Shown here in pieces: positions 27,119-37,838 of a DNA stretch of 64,000 nt (its first letter is position 1; every line of letters starts with the position of its first letter). Both the position numbers and the translations under genes were made by a program. The notes beneath the pieces were generated by a model, which saw nothing but the letters and a program-made list of their open reading frames with translations, did not search any database and was not told the origin of the DNA. The DNA comes from an uncultured Anaerolineae bacterium (lineage in GTDB: Bacteria > Chloroflexota > Anaerolineae > Anaerolineales > Villigracilaceae), in contig CAKZJX010000120.1 of assembly GCA_937120535.1 (NCBI GenBank), positions 1 to 64,000 on the forward strand, in the 5' to 3' direction.

Positions 27119-28401
27119 GATTCTACTACAGCACTCTGAGCTTCCTCATCGCTGCGAGGATAGAGACGCCGATGCAAATGGGCGTTTGGCAGACGATGAT
27201 GATCGCTGTCCTCATAGCGGATATCGCGGTCGATGACACGGCGCTCGCCTGAAGCGAATAACACCACGTCCGACTCGATGGTGCGGGCTGGGAAGATGAT
27301 CATTCCCGAGCCGATACGGCAATTGTGCCCTACGCATCCTCCCAAGACCGGGCGGTTAGACGGGCTGAGCTGGTCGTTTCCATCTCGAGCCCGGATGGGC
27401 ACCGGAATCAGGTTGTAGTCGGTAAAGGTGGAGCCGGCACCGATGAATGTGTTTCGCCCCACCACACACATTTGTAGACAGGTGTTCTGGGCAATCATCG
27501 AGTGTTCCATCACCGTCGTCATAAACAGGGCGGCTCGAAAGGGTAGAAACGCTCCATCGCCTACCACGGAGAGCATCAGTTGAACGTCCTGCGAGATGTT
27601 GACGTTGTTGCCGATGATGCAATTCTCGATCACTGCCCCAGCGTTGATGGTGACATTATCGCCAATCGTGGTCGGACCATGGATGATGGCGCTTGGATCG
27701 ATCACGCAGTTTTTGCCGATCTTGACGAGCTCGGAGCACTCTAAAACCTGTCGTCCTTCGTAGAGCGCTTTAAACAAGATTCCCAGCTTGAAGCCCAAGT
27801 CGCGTTCTAGGCGCGTCTCAAAGCGCAGGCCGCGTGCAAACAATCCAAACACAATATCAGCAATGAAGACGTGAACCCACGAGTCGATGGCGATCAGAGC
27901 GCGGCGCGGAACCTGAAAGACCAAATCGCCGCTTTGATCGGCCATGTAGGTGGGCACATGATAGTACCCTACCTCTTTGGAGTCGAGATCGATCACTAAG
28001 GGGTCCACGTCGGCTGTCGGTCCGTTTGGGTAGTACCACAGATCGGCCAAGTAGAGGTTGCCGGCCGGGGTGTACGACGTGGAGAGCGGCAGAGCATGTT
28101 CCCGAAACGCCGGGTCCTCTGCCGAAAGAGCAGCCCGACAGGGCCGGTTGCGTTTTTGCGCGGCGGTCAGAAAGGCACGAATGTATTCGTGATCGAAGAA
28201 CAGATTGTCGCGATGAACGATCATCGGCTCCCGCAGCACAGGCAGGGGTTCGCGAGGCGTTAGTTCGATTTCGCGACTTACGTAGGGCGCCAAAACGTTC
28301 CGTTGCCACAACCAGAGCGGAAAGTTTTGAATCCGCAAGTCGCGAGCCAGCTCATTGAAAGGAGGAATATGATGCAGCGCAGGCAAGATCACTCGAAGCA
28401 T
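27112..28401 (-). CDS. left-handed beta-helix (hexapeptide repeat) protein
   Basis: 429 residues. The N-terminal 200 residues are not recognised (rich in aromatic residues, with NLYLADLWYYPNGPTADVDP). The middle and C-terminal part has hexapeptide repeats (about 225-385; for example IGKNCVIDPSAIIHGPTTIG) typical of acyltransferases and nucleotidyltransferase tails. A hydrophobic stretch interrupts the helix near residues 285-300. No nucleotidyltransferase signature is visible. Its coupling to the acyl-ACP reductase by a 7-nt overlap suggests a joint lipid or acyl-transfer job, but the substrate is unknown. AAAGG lies nine bases before the ATG. Confidence 0.82.
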   Translation of the reverse strand: MLRVILPALHHIPPFNELARDLRIQNFPLWLWQRNVLAPYVSREIELTPREPLPVLREPMIVHRDNLFFDHEYIRAFLTAAQKRNRPCRAALSAEDPAFREHALPLSTSYTPAGNLYLADLWYYPNGPTADVDPLVIDLDSKEVGYYHVPTYMADQSGDLVFQVPRRALIAIDSWVHVFIADIVFGLFARGLRFETRLERDLGFKLGILFKALYEGRQVLECSELVKIGKNCVIDPSAIIHGPTTIGDNVTINAGAVIENCIIGNNVNISQDVQLMLSVVGDGAFLPFRAALFMTTVMEHSMIAQNTCLQMCVVGRNTFIGAGSTFTDYNLIPVPIRARDGNDQLSPSNRPVLGGCVGHNCRIGSGMIIFPARTIESDVVLFASGERRVIDRDIRYEDSDHHRLPNAHLHRRLYPRSDEEAQSAVVESW

Positions 28402-28465
28402 GCCAAAACCTTTGTTGGCCCGAAAGAGTTCGCTCTGGGCACCCCATGGGCAAGCAAAGCGGGGG

Positions 28466-29089
28466 CTACCCTAGCGGGGTTAGATTGATCTCAATCATAC
28501 AGGCTGGATGACCCTGAGCGATACAGGCAGTTTCTTGCACATCAAATATCTTACCATTACTCAGCCAATACAGGGACTCTTGTAACAAGCCCACGGCCAA
28601 ATGACAAACCGGCCCCTCTGCCTGACGTTGCCAACACAGCGGACAGCGCTCGATGATCCACAGCAATTTTCCTTCCCTTTCTTCTAGGCGCACGCGCTGG
28701 TCGGTGTGGCTATTGAACAGTTCTGCTAGTGCTTCTCCTCCCTGGCGCAGTTTCGTCTTCAAGGGCAACAGGCGGAATGTGTTCTCAAAGACCCCCAGCT
28801 GCGCGCCATAGTGACGAATGCCATATTTGAAGGCCACACGGCCGGCGCGCAGAGCCACTCCGCGTCCGCTATGAGAGCCATAGATTTGTTCTAGAGCGTC
28901 CAACAGACGGCTCAGGGTGGAGAAGGGGAAAGCCAGTTGAGAGTCGTAGGGGGGGTAGTTGGCGATCAGGTCGGCGCAGCCGGCCCGGCTTAGCAGGGTG
29001 CGCACGTCGTTTTCTCCGATCACTTCCTCCAGAGATTCCAGGAGAATACGTCCCATGGAATTCGGATAGAAGAAGGAAGGAGGGGTCAT
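28466..29089 (-). CDS. V4R-domain protein
   Basis: A 207-residue protein with a C-terminal V4R (4-vinyl reductase) domain, a fold that binds small hydrophobic ligands. The conserved cysteines are CPLC, VCHLAVG and ACIAQGHPAC near the end. The N-terminal part resembles other V4R/heme-NO-like sensors. The frame is open far upstream, but the ATG at 29089 overlaps the stop of the hydrolase gene as ATGA (29086-29089) and is the natural coupled start. In this cluster it is a candidate receptor for a hydrophobic product of the neighbouring enzymes. That role is inference. Confidence 0.85.
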   Translation of the reverse strand: MTPPSFFYPNSMGRILLESLEEVIGENDVRTLLSRAGCADLIANYPPYDSQLAFPFSTLSRLLDALEQIYGSHSGRGVALRAGRVAFKYGIRHYGAQLGVFENTFRLLPLKTKLRQGGEALAELFNSHTDQRVRLEEREGKLLWIIERCPLCWQRQAEGPVCHLAVGLLQESLYWLSNGKIFDVQETACIAQGHPACMIEINLTPLG

Positions 29090-29925
29090 AAGGTGATGTT
29101 CTCCGGTCGAGCCGCTTGTTGCTGGAGAGGCGTGGTGCGGTGTTCGTCCAGGAAGGCCTGTAGGTGACGGCTGAAGTTGAGCGGCTCCTCCAACATCGGG
29201 AAGTGGCCGGCGTTCTCGAATCGGACGATGCGAGCATGTGGGATGCCGTTCAACAACACTTGCCATTGGCGTGGATCAACTACTTTATCCTTATCTCCAT
29301 AGATACCCATGGTGGGCGCCTTGATCTTGTGGAGTGACGAACGCAGGTCCGTGCGGCGCAAGGAGGCAATGCTCAGCAAGAACGACTCCAGCGTGGTGCG
29401 CGAAATATCGCGATCGATCATGTCGGGAAAGCGAGGGTCAGAGCAGATCACACGTGAGTAATGGTAGCGCATCCAGGCTCGGAAGACGCCCATCATATTG
29501 AAAAGGATTAGAGCATTCAGACGATATCCTGCTAACTTCAACAGATGGGCCAAGGATGAACCCACAATCGGCGATCCCACCACGATCACCTTGCTGATGC
29601 GCTCAGGATATTGGATCGCCGCCATCAAGCTCACGGTCCCCCCCATGCTATGGCCAACCAATGGCGCCCGCACGATCCCCAATTGCTCCATGAACTGTCC
29701 AACCATGCTGACGAAGTCGTGGACGGTGTAGGTATCGCGCTTTTTGCCCGATTCACCGAAGCCCCAGAAATCCAGGGCGTAGGTGCGATAGAATTTTCCC
29801 AAGTACGACATCGTATCCTGCCATAGCCCCCACGAACCTAACCAGCCATGGAGCAGAATCACAGGGCGTCCACGGCCGTATACTTCGTAATGAACAATGC
29901 CTTGATCGGTCGTAATGGAAGACAC
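29086..29925 (-). CDS. alpha/beta hydrolase
   Basis: 279 residues with a complete triad: nucleophile elbow GHSMGG near residue 100, acid in YGDKDKVVDP, His in NAGHFPMLEE, and oxyanion HGW near 26. It is similar throughout to the serine-less protein at 16503-17288, including DFWGFGE and HFPML. Substrates of this broad family include esters, lactones and haloalkanes, so specificity is open. It is translationally coupled to the V4R gene and 119 nt downstream of the GTPase gene. Confidence 0.92.
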   Translation of the reverse strand: MSSITTDQGIVHYEVYGRGRPVILLHGWLGSWGLWQDTMSYLGKFYRTYALDFWGFGESGKKRDTYTVHDFVSMVGQFMEQLGIVRAPLVGHSMGGTVSLMAAIQYPERISKVIVVGSPIVGSSLAHLLKLAGYRLNALILFNMMGVFRAWMRYHYSRVICSDPRFPDMIDRDISRTTLESFLLSIASLRRTDLRSSLHKIKAPTMGIYGDKDKVVDPRQWQVLLNGIPHARIVRFENAGHFPMLEEPLNFSRHLQAFLDEHRTTPLQQQAARPENITL

Positions 29926-30044
29926 GGCTACTGCTTCTCGACGGGAGATCGGCTACGATAGAGACGAAGGCTGTTCCGCCAACAGGAAGGGAACGGTCTT
30001 CGTATAGAAGGTCACTGAGGCTATCGAAAGATACCTCCAAGCAT

Positions 30045-30584
30045 TCATTCATCCGATTCGATTTCTGCCAAGATGCTGTAGAGGAGAGCCAACAGGACTT
30101 CTTTTACCGACTCACGATCGGTGGCCACACAGGGCAGGATTTTGGTTTTAGCGTCCAAGCGCAGCGCATGGCGCATATCCTCCACATCCCAAGCCCCTTC
30201 TTTATCTTGTTTATTAGCGGCAACGACATAGGGGGTAGGGGCATAAGCGCGAAAGGTTTCTAGAATGCTGCGGGCTTCACGGAAGGTTTCGGGACGAGTG
30301 CTGTCTACCATGACAATGAAGCCGAGCATGCCCTCTGAAAGGATCTCCCACATGAAGTCAAAGCGCTTTTGGCCGGGGGTGCCAAACAGGTAAAGCACCA
30401 GGTCTTCATCCACAGTGATCCGACCGAAGTCCATCGCCACCGTCGTCATATCCTTGATGGAACGCTCTTCGCGCGTGCTCAGTTTACGCTCCGTGGAGAC
30501 GACGTCGATCTCGCTCACCGATCGAATGAACTGGGTCTTGCCGGCATTGAAGGGGCCTGTGACCACCATCTTAACTGTTTGCAT
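30045..30584 (-). CDS. small Ras-like GTPase (MglA/Rab-like)
   Basis: A 179-residue single-domain GTPase. G1 is GPFNAGKT (10-17), switch/G3 is FGTPGQKRF and G4 is ANKQD. It belongs to the bacterial small GTPases often found beside roadblock or DUF4388 proteins, which act as switches in polarity, motility and signalling. No roadblock gene is present here. The partner is probably the DUF4388 protein directly upstream (28 nt). G3 reads TPGQ, which keeps the Gln usually needed for GTP hydrolysis. Confidence 0.92.
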   Translation of the reverse strand: MQTVKMVVTGPFNAGKTQFIRSVSEIDVVSTERKLSTREERSIKDMTTVAMDFGRITVDEDLVLYLFGTPGQKRFDFMWEILSEGMLGFIVMVDSTRPETFREARSILETFRAYAPTPYVVAANKQDKEGAWDVEDMRHALRLDAKTKILPCVATDRESVKEVLLALLYSILAEIESDE

Positions 30585-30612
30585 AAGTCCCGATTCCTTA
30601 TCTAGTGTAGAT

Positions 30613-31419
30613 TTACAATGAGCGAATACGCCCGATAAGCCGATTGACTAGAGATTTTTGTTCTTCCCGATCTTCGCTGGGGAAGGTGCGCACCGGCGTA
30701 GGCGGTTTAATACCTTCTGGGCGGACAATTTCCACCAGCCCAGCTTGCAACAAGCCGTATACGATACGGCGAATTTCTAGATCGCTCATTTTGTTGGCGG
30801 CTGCGATCTGACGGATGGTGTTCTTGGGGTTGATATACGAGACGACTCGCCACTCTTCGACGCTCAGGTTGATGTTCTTCAGAGGACGATCGGTGAACTT
30901 CAAGGCCATATCCAGGCTGGGAATCTCGTCCTGTAACTGTTCCCATTCGCGCAACTGTCGCGCTCCTTCAATGATAATGTTCTCTAGTTCAATTCGCACC
31001 GTGATGCGGTCGTCGGGGGGTAAGAGGTTTGGTTCAAATCGGAAAAAGCCCTCGACCCAGGTGAACAAACGACGGACCACATCGGTGTAGTAAGCCTGTA
31101 AGCTAGTGAGGATTTCGTCTTGTTGGATATAGCCAGCGTTGATGAGCATCAAGCCGAGTTCCTTGTCACTTACATGGCCAGCTCGTTCGATCAGAGCGCG
31201 ATATTGGTTGACGGTCAGGCGGCTGGCACGGTGCAAGATGGAAGCCAATCGATTGTCCTCGTTTCCAATTCGGGCGTAGGATAATCTGCCGTCCCGAAAC
31301 GATACATGAGCCTGTTCGTTTGGCCCATCCACCACCAGCGTGCCGGTCTTTTTGGCCAAGTTGATCAGGTTGAGCAATTGGATGACTGTGAAGTCTCGAA
31401 GGTTACCGCGTAGCGCCAT
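30613..31419 (-). CDS. DUF4388 (PATAN-type) regulatory protein
   Basis: 268 residues with an N-terminal DUF4388 domain (about 1-105; begins LRGNLRDFTVIQLLNLINLAKKTGTLVV). A winged-helix-like C-terminal part (about 175-235; IRQIAAANKMSDLEIRRIVYGLLQAGLVEIV) and a basic tail follow. DUF4388 proteins accompany small GTPases and two-component systems and probably mediate protein contacts. GAGG lies five bases before the ATG. As first gene after the promoter at 31455-31483, it opens the long signalling run. Confidence 0.88.
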   Translation of the reverse strand: MALRGNLRDFTVIQLLNLINLAKKTGTLVVDGPNEQAHVSFRDGRLSYARIGNEDNRLASILHRASRLTVNQYRALIERAGHVSDKELGLMLINAGYIQQDEILTSLQAYYTDVVRRLFTWVEGFFRFEPNLLPPDDRITVRIELENIIIEGARQLREWEQLQDEIPSLDMALKFTDRPLKNINLSVEEWRVVSYINPKNTIRQIAAANKMSDLEIRRIVYGLLQAGLVEIVRPEGIKPPTPVRTFPSEDREEQKSLVNRLIGRIRSL

Positions 31420-31454
31420 TGGGCCTCGATAAATCCCCGAGCGGGGATGCGAAA

Positions 31455-31483
31455 ATTATACATGCAAGCATAGGATGCGTCAA
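31455..31483 (-). promoter_or_regulatory. promoter of the DUF4388-GTPase-kinase run
   Basis: On the minus strand TTGACG (31478-31483) and TATAAT (31455-31460) are 17 bp apart, followed by a GC hairpin (CCCCGCTCGGGG) in the short leader. It is a strong housekeeping-type promoter and the only obvious one before the run that extends to 16503. Confidence 0.85.
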
Positions 31484-31496
31484 TTAACTGTGTTGT

Positions 31497-32672
31497 TTAT
31501 TGAGAAAGAGAGGGATTTGCCAAAGCGAGAAGGGTCTTCTCGTAGGCTACAATCACGTGTTCTAGATCAAAAGCTTGTGCCAGTTCAAGGCTCCGCCGGC
31601 GGGCGGCAAGCAGCGCATCGGCATCCGACAACAACCACCGTAAACCGGCAGCCATGCCTTTGGTATCGTCGGCGTCGTGCAGAGAGCCGTTGCCGTCCAC
31701 CAATTCCACAAAGCCGCCAGCGCGCCCGACCACCAATGCCAAGCCACAGGCTAGGGCTTGCACGCCGACCACAGGTAGCCCTTCGGAGCGAGATGGCATA
31801 AACAGAACATCGCTCTGGCGGAATTCTTCGAGTACGCGTTCAGGTGTCGCCCAACCCAGAAGACGAACCCGATCCTTCAGTTCAAGGCGTTCGATTTCGG
31901 CCCAGACGCGCTCCCTCAGGGCACCGTCGCCGAGCATCACACATTCCCAGGGCAAATCGCGCAGGGTGGCCAAGGTGCGCAGCACCTGGAGCGGATTTTT
32001 CTGCTCGACAAGCCGGCCCGCGAAGACAATCCGCCGAGGGTGATGGAGCACGATCTCCGCAGGCGCCAACGCAGCGAGAGGGACGCCGTTGGGGATAACT
32101 TGAATGGGCACCGGATAGGATTGCTGGGCTAGGTCGCGCGTGAAGCGACTGACAGCGATCACCTGGGCTGCGTTGTGCCAAATAGGCAGGGTGAATGGCT
32201 TGATCCAGCGAAACCAGCCGGCCGTCTTCTCTGGAACGCCACCGGGCACATCGCCGAGATGGGCCGTGAGAAGGTAGGGGATGCCCGTCAAACGCCAGAG
32301 CAACCAGGCCGCTGCACCGGCCGGAACGGCGAAATGCGCATGTAACACATCGGGCTTCTGTTCCCGAATCAATCTATAGCCGGCCCAGAGGGCTCCTAGC
32401 ACAAATAGGCTCATCTCTAGCAAGCTGGCTCGATAGGGTTGCTGTCGCAATGTAGGAATGCGAAGGACCTCCACTCCCTGATCCTGTTCTCGGTACGCCA
32501 AGCCTCGGAAGTGGACAGTGAGCACCGTGACGTGGTGCCCGCGTCGGGCTAAACCTCGACAGATATCGCGTGCGGCAGCACCTCCCCCTCCCCCAACGGG
32601 CGGATATTCGTGGATCAAAACCAAGATGCGCAGGGATGCTCGAGACACGATTTCCTCGCTGACGAGCGGCAA
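31497..32672 (-). CDS. glycosyltransferase family 4 protein
   Basis: A 391-residue GT-B retaining glycosyltransferase. The N-terminal acceptor domain starts LRILVLIHEYPPVGGGGG. The C-terminal GT4 domain has VIPNGV, IVFAGRLVEQKNP and the donor-site region MPSRSEGLPVVGVQALACG. It probably adds a sugar (perhaps from a GDP-sugar, given gmd nearby) to a surface glycan or glycolipid. It ends 77 nt before the DUF4388 start and follows the GT2 gene by 3 nt. Confidence 0.92.
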   Translation of the reverse strand: MPLVSEEIVSRASLRILVLIHEYPPVGGGGGAAARDICRGLARRGHHVTVLTVHFRGLAYREQDQGVEVLRIPTLRQQPYRASLLEMSLFVLGALWAGYRLIREQKPDVLHAHFAVPAGAAAWLLWRLTGIPYLLTAHLGDVPGGVPEKTAGWFRWIKPFTLPIWHNAAQVIAVSRFTRDLAQQSYPVPIQVIPNGVPLAALAPAEIVLHHPRRIVFAGRLVEQKNPLQVLRTLATLRDLPWECVMLGDGALRERVWAEIERLELKDRVRLLGWATPERVLEEFRQSDVLFMPSRSEGLPVVGVQALACGLALVVGRAGGFVELVDGNGSLHDADDTKGMAAGLRWLLSDADALLAARRRSLELAQAFDLEHVIVAYEKTLLALANPSLSQ

Positions 32673-32675
32673 AAA

Positions 32676-34617
<1,942 letters not shown>

Positions 34618-34642
34618 TCAGTCGTTGAATTATACCGAAAAG

Positions 34643-36259
34643 TTAGTCAGCTCTTGACCCTGAATGCTTGTTTGGTGTATGCCTGCGAGAGCGTCTCTTC
34701 CACCACCAATCTCCCACAAAAACCCCCACTGCTAGCAGAACGATCAGCAGGATCATCAGGCCGAACGGCAGTTGGGGACCCAGGCGATAGTAACGGCTGA
34801 TATACCATTGAGTGAAGAAAATCAAGAAGATCGCCTCCGCGGCCAACCAACGTCCCAACCAGCGATCGCGATGGAGCCAGGCAAAGGCCGCTACCCATGC
34901 TTGTACCCCGATCAGGATCACCCGATAACGGGGATTGTCCCATACATCCGCTCCGCCACGCAAAGCGCAGAGCAAGATCCAGATCCAGGTGATGACCAAC
35001 AGCCATATCCAGAGACGACGAGAAGCATCTCGTTCTACACGAAGGATCGCAAATGGTGCGTAGAACAGAAGGGGAACCAGAGCATACCAGCCGAGCGCAC
35101 GAACGATGTGCAAGGCACGTAGCAAGGGCACCGTCGGTTCGATAAATGCGGAAGGGAGCACCGGCTGTGTAGTGCCGTAGAGGATGACGAAGAGGGGATG
35201 TAGCTCTTCCGGCATTTCTTGAAAGAGTTTCTGGACCCAACCCGAGCCGCGCACCAGTTGATAGGTGTCCCAGCGGATCGCCTGGCGCGACCAGGTCAAT
35301 ATCGTCCCGAATGGAGAGGAGCCAAAGGGTTGGTCGCGTTCCAACCCCCAAGCTAGCAGGTAAACTCCTGCCAGAAAGATGACTATGGCAGCGGCCAGCA
35401 TGACCCATGAGAGTTGGCGATGTTCTTGGGTCACCCACATCCAGCCAGCGATCAGGATCAAGGTCAACAAGGCAATGGCCGGCGAGACGATCAGCATTCC
35501 AAGCAAGCCGAGGAGTAACCACAGCCAGCCTTCCCGTTCGGTTGTCTTTGCTGGGCCGGTTGGAGTCGGGCGCTCGTGGGCGAGAACCCAGCCGGCCATG
35601 GTTATGGTCACAAACGCCATCAGAAAGGGCTCGCGCATCTGCGCGCTGCCCAGCAGCAAGGATTCGGGGTACAGCGCATAGATCCAAGTGGCAAGCCGAG
35701 CCAGGCGCTGATCCCATTTGTGAGTTGATGCTTTCCAAAGAAAGGCTGCACCCAGGGTTGCCACCCAGGCCCCAAACAACACCGGCAGAAGGGGACGATG
35801 CGCATCCGGCGAGAGATAGCGGTAAAGCAGTGTCAGCAGCGCCAACAGGCCACCATACTGATCGGAGTAGAAATTCTTGTTGAAAGCATTCCAGAGGGGC
35901 GCTTCGGATTGGGCGAGCTCCCAGGCTTGCAGGTCGCGGCGATGGGAATCGAAGAAGATATAGCCGGCCTGGTGTTGTGGGTTGGGGTGACCACCGATCG
36001 GCAATCCCATGTACAGAGCAACGCCAAAGGCCAAGCGGAGAAAAAACGCAAGATAGAGCAAGGCAAGCAGGGATGAAACGGCAGAAGGTTGACGGGAGAG
36101 ATCTGCCGCCCAGAAGGCAACAGCGCGCAGCGAGTACAAAACACCCAAGAACAGAAGGGAAAACAAGAGCCAGCCGGCCCAGCGATCGCCGGGTTGAATG
36201 GCTGCGAGGCCAAGGCCGAGCAGCAGGCCGGCCGATATGGCAGAGGTGTGAAATCGCAT
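34643..36259 (-). CDS. polytopic membrane protein, GT-C-like
   Basis: 538 residues with about eleven to thirteen hydrophobic helices and short loops. It resembles GT-C glycosyltransferases or O-antigen polymerase-type proteins in layout, and its position 52 nt upstream of gmd supports a role in glycan assembly. An early acidic catalytic motif is not certain, so the class is a guess. The ATG at 36259 directly follows an extended -10 element and has no ribosome-binding site. The frame is open to 36301. Confidence 0.7.
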   Translation of the reverse strand: MRFHTSAISAGLLLGLGLAAIQPGDRWAGWLLFSLLFLGVLYSLRAVAFWAADLSRQPSAVSSLLALLYLAFFLRLAFGVALYMGLPIGGHPNPQHQAGYIFFDSHRRDLQAWELAQSEAPLWNAFNKNFYSDQYGGLLALLTLLYRYLSPDAHRPLLPVLFGAWVATLGAAFLWKASTHKWDQRLARLATWIYALYPESLLLGSAQMREPFLMAFVTITMAGWVLAHERPTPTGPAKTTEREGWLWLLLGLLGMLIVSPAIALLTLILIAGWMWVTQEHRQLSWVMLAAAIVIFLAGVYLLAWGLERDQPFGSSPFGTILTWSRQAIRWDTYQLVRGSGWVQKLFQEMPEELHPLFVILYGTTQPVLPSAFIEPTVPLLRALHIVRALGWYALVPLLFYAPFAILRVERDASRRLWIWLLVITWIWILLCALRGGADVWDNPRYRVILIGVQAWVAAFAWLHRDRWLGRWLAAEAIFLIFFTQWYISRYYRLGPQLPFGLMILLIVLLAVGVFVGDWWWKRRSRRHTPNKHSGSRAD

Positions 36260-36274
36260 GTGGTGTTTATAACA
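36260..36274 (-). promoter_or_regulatory. extended -10 abutting a start codon
   Basis: On the minus strand TG, one base, TATAAA (36266-36271) ends six bases before the ATG at 36259. No Shine-Dalgarno lies between, so a leaderless transcript is predicted for the glycan operon. Confidence 0.5.
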
Positions 36275-36360
36275 CAGATGGAACGGCTTCGACAATATCA
36301 AGCCAGCTCAGATGCTGGGGAGGGTACAGTGTCTGGGGAGGTCTACCCCGCCTGGAGGTC

Positions 36361-37242
36361 TTAAAGGAAGCGTTCTTGGTTGAGCAGGGTTTGTATCTCG
36401 GCGGGGAGAGGGGAGTGCTCGAGCGAATCGTACAGGTCCCAGGTCTCGACGTGAAGCGCTGTCTGCCCTGGTTCCAAAGTCTGCAGCGGGCCCAGGCTTT
36501 CCAATTCAATGAATTGGTCGTTGCAATAGCTTTCGGTGTTGCATCCGCCATCGGGAAAGGGCAAGCCTGGGTGAGGGTTAAACGTTTTGACGAACAGCAC
36601 TCCTTCGAGGAGGTAGGCCTGCCAGCCGAAGGGGTTGAAATAACCGAACTTGAACGGAGGCGAGGCGGGCATGGCGCGCACCAACGCAACGCGGTCGTAC
36701 AGGATCAGGCGGGGATCGTTGAGGCGACTATAGGGCCAGAAGGCGAAGTGTCTGTTGGGGAGCAGTCCTTCTGGGTCGGCGTTATCGGTCGGCAGGGGAA
36801 AGATGGCCACGCCGCCCAGGCGAAACATGGTCAACGCCCAGGGGGCGAGTTGGATCGGCCACGGGCCATCGTTGCGCAGTTCGTGTTGCAAGATCACTTG
36901 TGGGCGTTCGGGGTTGAGGCGGATCTCCAAGCTCTTGGCGATCTGGGTCCAGGGCTCAGCCGGCCGATCGAGTCGTATCCCATTCGCCGTTAAGTTCACC
37001 TGGAGGTCGCGATCCGGAATATACGTTCGCGGCATGGCTTCCGGCGCATGCCAGAGGCGATGGCCGCCGTAGAAGTGGAAATCGCCATAGGGGGTTGGGA
37101 TGGCAGGGCCGGCTAGTTCAGCCAACAGGTTGGCATGGCCTTTGAGATGGAAGCGGACGATGCGCAAGGCATTGGTCAGGACATCCAGGCGTACCCAATC
37201 ATTTTCCAAGGAAAAGGTAGGGCGACCATGAAGTCCGGTCAT
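36361..37242 (-). CDS. DUF4380-like (galactose mutarotase-like fold) protein
   Basis: 293 residues, all-beta, with GGHRLWHAPEAMPRTYIPD near residue 60 and repeated strand patterns of the aldose-epimerase superfamily. The HAPE motif is typical of DUF4380. It probably binds a sugar or polysaccharide. Epimerase activity cannot be claimed. The ATG at 37242 has GGAGG nine bases upstream and is preferred to 37344. It lies 101 nt upstream of the polytopic membrane protein in the same direction. Confidence 0.75.
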   Translation of the reverse strand: MTGLHGRPTFSLENDWVRLDVLTNALRIVRFHLKGHANLLAELAGPAIPTPYGDFHFYGGHRLWHAPEAMPRTYIPDRDLQVNLTANGIRLDRPAEPWTQIAKSLEIRLNPERPQVILQHELRNDGPWPIQLAPWALTMFRLGGVAIFPLPTDNADPEGLLPNRHFAFWPYSRLNDPRLILYDRVALVRAMPASPPFKFGYFNPFGWQAYLLEGVLFVKTFNPHPGLPFPDGGCNTESYCNDQFIELESLGPLQTLEPGQTALHVETWDLYDSLEHSPLPAEIQTLLNQERFL

Positions 37243-37349
37243 AAGAGGCCTCCGAGAAGGAAGTGGCAAACTGCGTCTGTCAGGGGATATGATACTCAAA
37301 TGTAGGGAGATTGGGGGATGAAAGTGGGTCAGGGAATAGCTCAAAAATA

Positions 37350-37800
37350 GGCTAATAAGAATAGGATAGCATGTCTACTAATGTCGCCGAACGGAACGAC
37401 AAAATCGGGCCGGAAAAACCGGCAGCGGCCGTCATCGGTATCGCTGCAGGCTTTTCAAGTACACTCTGGAGCCGAAAGCCCGGGCCTATCCAGAAGAAGT
37501 TCGGCGGAAAGCGATCGAGCTGGATGTGCATGGGATGAGTTTGCGTTGAATGGCACGGCATTTGGGTGTACATCATCGTACCGTTTCCTTGTGGGTCAAA
37601 GCCTACGCCGAGCAGCTACCCGACCCGCCTGTCCCAAGCAAGGTCGAGGAAGCAGAAAGACGAAAGATTCACCTTGATCGGGACCAAAAGGAGACTAATC
37701 TTCATCATCATCCTCGTCGACCGGGTGACACGCTGCTTTTTGGGCTTTCGGGTAGTCTGGCAAAGCAAAAACAGCCAGGGAGACCCAGAGAGATCTCCCT
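37350..37800 (+). pseudogene. broken IS1-like element (left copy)
   Basis: Remnant of an IS1-type transposase (InsA/InsB-like). An InsA-type helix-turn-helix reads ARHLGVHHRTVSLWVKAYAEQLPDPP. After a frame change, an InsB-like stretch reads FTLIGTKRR and RVTRCFLGFRVVW. A TGA at 37547-37549 interrupts the reading frame just before the helix-turn-helix. The left edge GGCTAA (37350) matches, inverted, the right edge of the other copy at 39349. The element is inactive. Confidence 0.75.
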
Positions 37801-37838
37801 GACCCTATCTGCCATTCAAAAACAAAACCGATCGTCCA

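Noticed and set aside
31020-31060. tRNA-like T-arm sequence GGTTCAAATC
   Set aside because: It lies inside the DUF4388 gene, and no acceptor or anticodon stem can be built around it.
35977-36993. Open frame of 338 codons on the plus strand
   Set aside because: It crosses the starts and ends of two minus-strand genes with good starts and family features, and its peptide is low in hydrophobic order.
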